Positions 57,501 to 64,000 of a stretch of DNA of 64,000 nucleotides are shown here, in pieces. This stretch comes from Ganoderma boninense (taxonomy: Eukaryota; Basidiomycota; Agaricomycetes; Polyporales; Polyporaceae): assembly GCA_002900995.3 (NCBI GenBank), contig CM035307.1:2046001-2110000 (forward strand), in the 5' to 3' direction. How positions within the stretch are numbered: position 1 is the first letter of the stretch; each line of letters begins with the position of its first letter. The position numbers and the translations under genes are program-made. The notes beneath the pieces are model-generated. The model saw only the letters and a list, made by a program, of their open reading frames with translations, had not been told where the DNA came from and ran no database searches.

Positions 57501-58309
57501 ATGGTGCGTTGCGCAGTCTGTCTCCTTTCTGAGACCTTGCTCATCCGGTGCCGTTTGTTTTTGTGACACCAGAGCTGCCTCAGCTGAAACGTATGTATCA
57601 TGTCTGCTACCAAACGGCCATCTGGTCTGACACATCAGTTGTTTTGCTTCAGGGGCCCTGGCGGCGAACAATGTGAACGCCAAGATCACGGTGATCGTAG
57701 TGGGCAAGCGCCACCATGTTCGCTTCTTCCCGCAGAGGAGGGAGGACGCGGACAGGAGCGGGAACTGTCCTGCTGGGACTGTTGTCGACCGCGACATTAC
57801 CCACCCGACGGAATTCGACTTTTATCTGCAGAGCCACAGTGGATAAGTACCTTCACTTCCCACTCAATGAAACCGTAACTGACACGATCTCATTTGGGTA
57901 TATACGCTGCTGGGGACGTCACGTCCTGCCCACTACAACGTGTTGTACGATGAGAACGAGTTCACGCCCGATGCGCTGCAGGCGCTGTCCTTCGCGCTGT
58001 GCCACGTCTATGCCCGTTCTACACGCTCGGTATCAATTCCCGCCCCTGTCTACTGTAAGTGTTACAGCTCTTTGGAGGGTCCGATGCCTGCGCGCTGCGG
58101 ACGCTGACGATGGTTCTTGCCCCTCGCTCCCAGATGCGGATATCGTGTGTGCTCGGGCCAAAAACCACTACAACCCCGAGGGCAACTTCGACCTCACCGA
58201 GTCCGGGACCCAGCTCGAGTCGACCGACGCCAAGAGCCAGCTAGAGGCGTTCCGTACGAACTTCAAGCCGCTGAACGACAAGACGAAGAGGGTGATGTAC
58301 TTCTCCTAG
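54542..58309 (+). CDS. AGO: Argonaute, slicer-type, with one frame break and one AT-AC intron
   Basis: Core protein of RNA interference, binding small RNAs and cutting targets. About 17 exons. The RGG-rich N-terminus ([20 protein letters not shown]) precedes [22 protein letters not shown], an ArgoN region, ArgoL1 ([22 protein letters not shown]), PAZ ([45 protein letters not shown]), ArgoMid, and [32 protein letters not shown] (D), [13 protein letters not shown] (D), [31 protein letters not shown] and [14 protein letters not shown] (H); the E is probably in [10 protein letters not shown]. So the catalytic tetrad looks complete. At 54641-54646 one C is missing from the run needed to keep [11 protein letters not shown] open; the ATG frame stops at a TAG near 54695. 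The intron 57843-57905 has AT-AC ends. Confidence 0.94.
57843..57905 (+). other. AT-AC intron in the Argonaute gene
   Basis: 63 nt beginning ATAAGTACC and ending TATATAC. Removing exactly this piece joins agt gg|g ctg ctg ggg and gives [20 protein letters not shown], the conserved PIWI sequence. The interval holds a branch-like CCGTAACTGAC. No AG occurs between the donor and the conserved exon, so a GT-AG solution does not exist. Confidence 0.75.
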
Positions 58310-59892
58310 GTTTGGTCGTCGGGGTCTGCAAAGGTCGCCGAGGTCGGGTTAGGGCAGAACAGTCTCGGACACTGTCGCTCATTCCTCCTCCCGCCGTCGT
58401 CGCCGTGTTGTTGCTTCGCGTTTATCCTTCACGTCTTGCTCTCGCTCTCTCCTCACAAAACCACCATTGCTCAGTCGGACTGTTGTAGCTGTTATCGCCA
58501 TCGACATCTTATCATCACGCGTTTTGTGTTCTGTATCCGCCCTTCCCCACATCCCTCTCCCATGCTCTGTATTCTCCCTATGATCCACATGCACCCTATG
58601 TCATGAATGAACAGTATTGCTATTGCACGTCTATTCGTCCCAGGCCTCGAGTCATCTGTATTGCAGTCCCTGGGCCTGAGGGCGATGACGGTACCGCGGC
58701 CCAGGGGGGGACCTTGTCGAGTGAGAGCCCGGAAGATGGCGCTCGGAGCATGGCAGATCAAAACGATCGAGCCAACTTGAAGGCTGGATATCCGGGGGCA
58801 GATGAAGAAGCATGGCTGTCGAGGATCGGGTGGGCGATATGAGGTTCGCTGAGATGGCGATCTATGCTGGTCTTGCCCGCGCCGATGAGCATGGACCCTG
58901 TCGTGGTAACTATGCGGCAAAGTCAGCCAGTCTGTCGTGCTTGCCCCAGGCTTGCCCTTGGCTCGAATCGCCCTCCGCGGGCGCTCGGACAGATAGAGCC
59001 TAATTGAGAACGGCAAGACGCGGCCACTGCGACTGAGAGCAGCCACTGGCACTCAGCCAGTCGGCGCTCAGCTCAGCAACTTGGCTCGCCACGGCTTCCC
59101 GTCCAGGGTACATCTCCCGTCCTGCCCCTCCTTCTTATCCCCGCAGCGCCGTGGTCTCTGACTCAACAGTCGCGTAACTCGCTCGCTTATACACAATTTC
59201 GTCCGATATTTAACTTTCTCTGTGCGGAGTCTAGTCGTCACTGATGCTCGCGGGCACCAGAAATTTTGCCCATTGCCCTCGTGTGGGCAGCGATCGCATG
59301 CATTCCTTCCAGGTGCGTCGCCCGTGTAACCCATGACGCGCTCTGGACCGTCCCGCGGGCAGACTCACAATACGCCCCTTCTAGCTAACCACGCTGCATC
59401 CGTGCGGCACAGAGGCGCCGACAGCGCACTCTGCCAGGGGACCGCATTCCCTACCACGTCTCGGAACGGACTCTCCAGCGACGAATGATGCTCATTTCCG
59501 ACCGTGTTACACGGTGCTTTTTGTTGCTGCTCTGTTGACAGAGCGCTTAGCCGCCGAAATACCGTCCCTGCTACGTTTGCCATCCCTGTGTGCGGCGTGC
59601 ACGAACCTTCCGCTGCGCGTGCCGCTGCCGCTGCTTCTTCTGGCTCTGCTCCGGATCGTCATCGTCCGGATAACAGCATATTTGCGGGACATGATATCTT
59701 CACATTTACCCTTTTGCTTAACGAGCATCTGCGAGAGTTCACCTTTGGATCCACTTCCATCTCACTCTTAAATACCCGCACTCCTCGGAGGCTCCCTATT
59801 CTTCGGGCCCCGTCTTCCATCCTCTCAGTTCTCCACCACCAAGAACGACTCGCCCGCCTCTTCACTTCTAAGGTCTCCGCCACTGCTACACC
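58310..59892. other. Intergenic region
   Basis: The 3' flank of Argonaute and the upstream region of the next gene. Short frames on both strands are unsupported. TTAAATA near 59766 could be the TATA-like box for the gene at 59893. Confidence 0.45.
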
Positions 59893-61054
59893 ATGAGCTC
59901 CCGACACCGCCACATGTCTCGTCGCAAGCCCGTCCCGCCACTCTCCCCAGCCACTGCCCCTCCGCTTATGGCACGAGGTGTGGAGAGACCCTCGTTGTCG
60001 ATTATGTCCAAGGAGGACCTCCCGCCGGTATGTGGTATATTATCAATATTGTCACCTCTCCACGTACATATTAACGCGACAGCTAATTCCGCCTAACAGC
60101 TCCCCATGGAGGTATGCGAGAAGATGGAGCGCACATCCGTGGACGACAGGCGGCATGCAATTTATCTTCCAGAGTCGCTGCCGCCCTCGCCACCGCCCAA
60201 GGATGGGTCTGCCGCTGGCAGCCGACCGGAGTCGCTGGTTGCGACGTTGGTGGATGGGATGGACGTCCGGGAGGACATTGCGGTGAGTATCGCCCCCATG
60301 CGTGTCTGGATCACGTACAGATCAGTGCCGACGGTGCTCACTCGTGCCCGTGCGCGTCCACCTCGCCAATGCCTGCAGTTCGCCGTACCGCCTCCTCTCA
60401 GACCCGAGCCCCAGCGCGTCGATTCCCGCGCATTGCCGCAACCGACCCCGGAGGTCCGCAAGCGGGCGAGCCAAAAATCACTACCAAAAGTGCGTGACGC
60501 GCACACAGGGCTTTCATATCTCGTCTGATCGCTTTCATTTGCGCCTGCCCTTGCAGATCTATAGACCCCCCACACCGCCAATCCCTGCCCAACACCCGAA
60601 ACTGCGCTCAGGCGGTCATTCCAGGACGAGCTCCCCTGAGAGCCAAACTCTCATTGTACGTCGGGTGGCGCTGCGGTATGCCCCGTACGGGAAGTTGACC
60701 GGCCACGTTTAGATCAACTTGGGAGCCGCGTCTCTAGAGCAACAGTTGGGTCGTGGAACCACGCCCACCAGCTGGCCGAGTGGGCTGGAAGCCGATGCTT
60801 CGGTCACGGCGCATTCAGTTCGGTCACGAAACAACGTCCTTTCGTTCGTCGGAAAGGACTTGCCGCCGGTGCACGGAGGCGACCCTCCTCCTCATGCCCG
60901 CCGCCAGAGTGCAGCCTCGGCGTCGACGACCCACAGGCTATCCTCGCGGCGATCACAATTCTCCTGCCAAGGGATGTGTCTCGGCGTGTGGTGCGCCCTG
61001 AAAAGGTTGGGAATTCATCTTCGGGGAAAGAAGAGCCCCCAGGCGAAGTATTAA
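59893..61054 (+). CDS. Disordered Ser/Pro/Arg-rich protein, 3' end uncertain
   Basis: I do not recognise a domain. The likely reading is MSSRHRHMSRRKPVPPLSPAT, KEDLPP, intron (60030-60099), LPMEVCEKMERTSVDDRRHAIYLPESLPPSPPPKDG, VDGMDVREDIA, intron, ISADGAHSCPCASTS, ARRFPRIAATDPGG, further introns, IYRPPTPPIPAQHPKLRSGGHSRTSSPESQTLI, and INLGAASLEQQLG. Strongly Pro/Ser/Arg-biased, so probably intrinsically disordered. Joining the exon ending near 60489 to the one starting at 60557 meets a stop in one phase, so that splice is unsettled. From about 60905 a different frame, LGVDDPQAILAAITILLPRDVSRRVV, looks more like protein and runs to 61194; the true end may be there. Low confidence in boundaries. 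Confidence 0.4.
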
Positions 61055-61597
61055 ATGCCCTGCTTCCCTTCTTGTCTATCCTGACTGAGTTGCATGCTTT
61101 CCTGCACGCTATCGACTGCTATCGTTATTGGCCTGTTCTTCATGACATTGCTATGCTGACATGCAATAATATGCATTATCCCACGAACATGTAGCTTAGG
61201 GCTAGTTGTATTTCTTATGATACCCCTCGCCTAGTGTCGTCACACTGGATGTGTATGGTAGTGTGTAGTGTAGTGTATGAACGCCGAATGTATGTTGTTC
61301 GTCGCAGCCAATCAGTTCGCGGACGAGTGTCACCTCGGGTGACGCGCGCAACGCCGAGAGGCGACTTCCCAATCGGACCGTGCAGGCACTCCACCACGCT
61401 CCCTTGCCTCCCTCCCCGACTCAACGCGCTCCACTCGCCCGCTGCTATGCGCCTACACTGATACCTCTCCCCGCCTGCACCTCGGAGCCTGCCCTCGCAC
61501 TTCCTTCTTCTCTCCCATCTCCAGACACCTCTGACGTGACGGCGCACCCGGGCTATCTCCCGCCTGCCCACCTCCACTGCTACACATTTGACCCCGG
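61055..61597. other. Intergenic region before the carrier gene
   Basis: If the gene at 59893 ends at 61194 instead, the first 140 bp belong to it. The rest is CT-rich leader DNA upstream of the carrier start. No other feature was seen. Confidence 0.4.
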
Positions 61598-64000
61598 ATG
61601 GGGGTCCACGACGACCAGGGCAGGCCTTCTGCTCGCGAAATCTTCGACGAGACTCTCTCCGGCGCCCGCCCCCAGCCCCTTCTCCCGCCGCTCCGCTCCG
61701 ACCCTCCCCTCTTCCAGCCGATCCCCCACAGCCTCCGCGAGTTCCGCGCGCAGGAGGGCGGCGAGCAGCGCCGCAAACGGCTGCGTGCGCTGTGGGATCG
61801 GCTGCCGACGCGGGACAACATGCCGGCCACCGGTGTCGACGACGAGGCGGTCGCGCACGCGTATCCCGTGCGGCGCGACGGGGTCCTCACGCCTGAAAGC
61901 GCGCGACAGCTGGGCGAGATGTATGAGGACGAGCTGCTCGGGCGGTGCGGCGTGCACGGGCGTGGCCAGTTCTCGACGCGCGTGTCGTGGCCCGAGTTTG
62001 AAAAGTACGCGGATGCGAAGGAGGCTGGTGCGTTGTCATCGTCGTCGTCCCATCGTCCGCGGCGCCCGTGTCGCCGTGCTTCTTCCGGGGCGGGAGCGTC
62101 AGGCTGAGCGCGGGCTGTGTGTATAGAGCTGTGGCATATCTTCCACGACGAGCTGGACCTAGACGGGAATGGGCACCTGGAGGCGGAGGAGCTGGAACAT
62201 GCGTTGGAGAAGGCCGGTACGTCCTCTAGCGGCTCGTTGTCTGAGCTGAGGCGAGCTGAGAATACTTCCAGGCATTACGTTGTCTCCTTCAACATTGTCT
62301 GAGTTCATGACATTCCTCACTTCATCCCCGCACTCGCACGCAATAAGCTTCAAGGAGTTTCGGGACTTTTTGTTGCTCATGCCCCGAAAAGCGTCGCCCG
62401 AAGAGATCTTCAGATACTATGAAGTGCGTAAATTCATGGGCGACGACGGGAGAGGAGCGGCTCGCGTCAACATGGAAGGTATGATCGCTTTGAATCAGGC
62501 TCGACTTCTTTTGACCGCTATTGACGTCCGTAAGGCGACGTTAGTCTCAGCGCAGAGGATCTATTGCTGCGAGACCAAAGCCATTCTGTGTCTTCGCCCC
62601 GAGACGTGCAGGAACTACCGGTCGACCATCAGGCAGCCTACGACGATGCCGAGGACGAAGATGTGGACTACGACGACTTTGAGGAAGACGAAGAGCCTCA
62701 TCATAATTGGCTGGGCGGTTCGATGGCCGTCAAGTTCCTTCTTGCCGGTGGTGTTGCTGGAGCGGGTATGTAGACGCTCAGAGAGTTCGATAAGGCGCTC
62801 ACTGTCTTTTTGAAGTTTCACGGACATGTACAGCGCCATTTGACAGGTTGAAGATCTTCTTGATTACACGACCACCAGAACTAGGGGGGACTATGCTCTC
62901 TTCACAGGCGCCAGCACGAGGGTTCAAGGCAATCCTTGGAGCAATTTCGAGAATATATGCAGAAGGAGGCGTCCGTGCATTCTGGACAGGCAATGGCCTG
63001 TCGGTGGCGAAAATCCTTCCAGAGTCCGCCATCAAGTTCCTCGCATATGAGTCATCCGTTAGTGATTCTCATTCCTAGCAGTACCCTTTGCCGACCCTCT
63101 TCTGTAGAAACGCATGTTTGCGCAGCACTGGGATAAGGTGGAGGACACTCGAGACATCGGCGGTGTCAGCAGGTTTCTTTCTGGCGGCATTGGAGGCATT
63201 AGCAGTCAACTTTGTGGGTGACAGTCCATGCCTTGTGTGCTCGCATCGTTGATCTTCTTTTAGCTATCTACCCCATAGAGACACTCAAGGTACGTCTCGG
63301 CTTGTCCACCGCATCTACGGGTCTTGCTTACTCCATTGACTTAGACACAAATGATGAGTAGCGCAGGCGGTCAGCGTCGGTCACTTCGGGAGGCGGCAGC
63401 CCGACTGTGGCAACTTGGTGGTTTCCGTGCCTACTACCGCGGCCTGACGGTAAGCTCATTTTGCCTTGAATTTATAGTGCATACAACTGCTGACGGTACG
63501 TCACAATTAGATTGGCCTCGTTGGAGTCTTCCCGTGAGTGTCTCTAAGCCGGACGGCTGTTCGCTAGTTTCATTTATCTTTACAGCTATTCCGCGATCGA
63601 CATGAGCACCTTCGAGGCGCTCAAGCTGGCCTACCTGCGGTCGACAGGCAAGGATGAGCCGGGCGTGCTCGCGTTGCTGATGTTTGGCAGCGTGTCTGGG
63701 AGCGTTGGAGCAACAAGTGTATACCCCCTAAATCTCGTCAGAACACGTTTACAGGCGTCCGGATCATCCGGACACCCAGAGCGATACACCGGCATCTTCG
63801 ATGTCATACAGAAGACGTATACAAGGGATGGTTGGCGCGGATTTTACCGTGGCTTATTACCTACATTAGCGAAGGTGCGGTATCGTGGTTGCCGTGCGTA
63901 TCAAAGGAATACACTGACGGCCACCGCGATGCACGCCAGGTGGTACCTGCGGTGTCGATATCTTATGTTGTGTATGAATCTAGCAAGTCAAAGTGAGTCC
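61598..64000 (+). CDS. Calcium-binding mitochondrial carrier (SCaMC/ATP-Mg/Pi type), 3' end outside the window
   Basis: An inner-membrane carrier with an N-terminal EF-hand regulatory part, probably exchanging ATP-Mg for phosphate under Ca2+ control. MGVHDDQGRPSAREIFDETL begins a soluble region with REFRAQEGGEQRRKRL and LWHIFHDELDLDGNGHLEAEELEHAL, a good EF-hand loop (DLDGNGHLEAEE). Then EFRDFLLLMPRKASPEEIFRYYEV and an acidic segment. Three carrier repeats follow: [52 protein letters not shown], and LLMFGSVSGSVGATSVYPLNLVRTRLQA, each with the PX(D/E)XX(K/R) signature or a variant. Repeat ends contain GGVRAFWTGNGLSVAKILPESAIKFLAYESS and [30 protein letters not shown]. The window ends within a GTGAGT intron after the third repeat, so only a short tail is missing. 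Start at 61598 chosen as the ATG in frame with the regulatory part. Confidence 0.93.

Noticed and set aside
57843..57905. U12-type (minor spliceosome) intron
   Set aside because: The donor ATAAGT lacks the U12 ATATCC pattern and no TCCTTAAC branch site is present; it is better read as a major-spliceosome AT-AC intron.

Overview
The window is nuclear DNA of a filamentous basidiomycete, most likely an Agaricomycete. It is GC-rich and gene-dense. Genes are split by many introns, mostly 45-70 nt with GTRNGT...YAG borders, and intergenic gaps are short. The gene set is fungal: VID27, RRN7, Rex3, HIS4, NAD-IDH, AP-1 sigma and a fungal CENP-A. Placement nearer than Agaricomycetes is inference. No rRNA, tRNA or CRISPR was found.

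Left part (1-24.7 kb): the 3' end of VID27 (+), glutamine synthetase (-), an ER J-protein of the ERJ5 type (-), the Pol I factor RRN7 (+), a membrane-anchored germin-like cupin (+), a large disordered coiled-coil protein (-), the centromeric histone CENP-A (-) with a strongly diverged CENP-A-like gene directly upstream (-), a Gfd2/YDR514C-like DEDD exonuclease (+), and ceramide synthase copy A (-).

Middle (24.7-33 kb): an accessory-looking block between ceramide synthase copies A and B. It holds a GC-palindrome island, an unrecognised gene, a long transposase-like gene (zinc-binding N-terminal region, D/D/E core, low-complexity linker, Zn-knuckle tail), and short direct repeats near both ends.

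Right part (33-64 kb): ceramide synthase copy B (-), RNA exonuclease REX3 (+), AP-1 sigma (-), a conserved basidiomycete protein (+), mitochondrial IDH1 (-), an alpha/beta hydrolase (+), an ACMSD-like amidohydrolase (-), a short-chain dehydrogenase (-), pyruvate dehydrogenase E1 beta (+), the trifunctional histidine enzyme HIS4 (-), a slicer-type Argonaute (+), a disordered protein (+), and a Ca2+-binding mitochondrial carrier that runs off the end (+). Most are housekeeping genes with no shared pathway. IDH1 and PDH E1 beta are both mitochondrial carbon-metabolism enzymes.

The two strongest observations are an AT-AC intron in the Argonaute gene, where GT-AG splicing cannot restore the PIWI domain, and the tandem diverged CENP-A-like paralog that shares intron positions with CENP-A. 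Several conserved genes (VID27, RRN7, cupin, ceramide synthase A, Argonaute) carry 1-2 nt frame breaks, mostly in short homopolymers or dinucleotide runs. That pattern suggests assembly error rather than loss of function, so the affected frames should be checked against reads.
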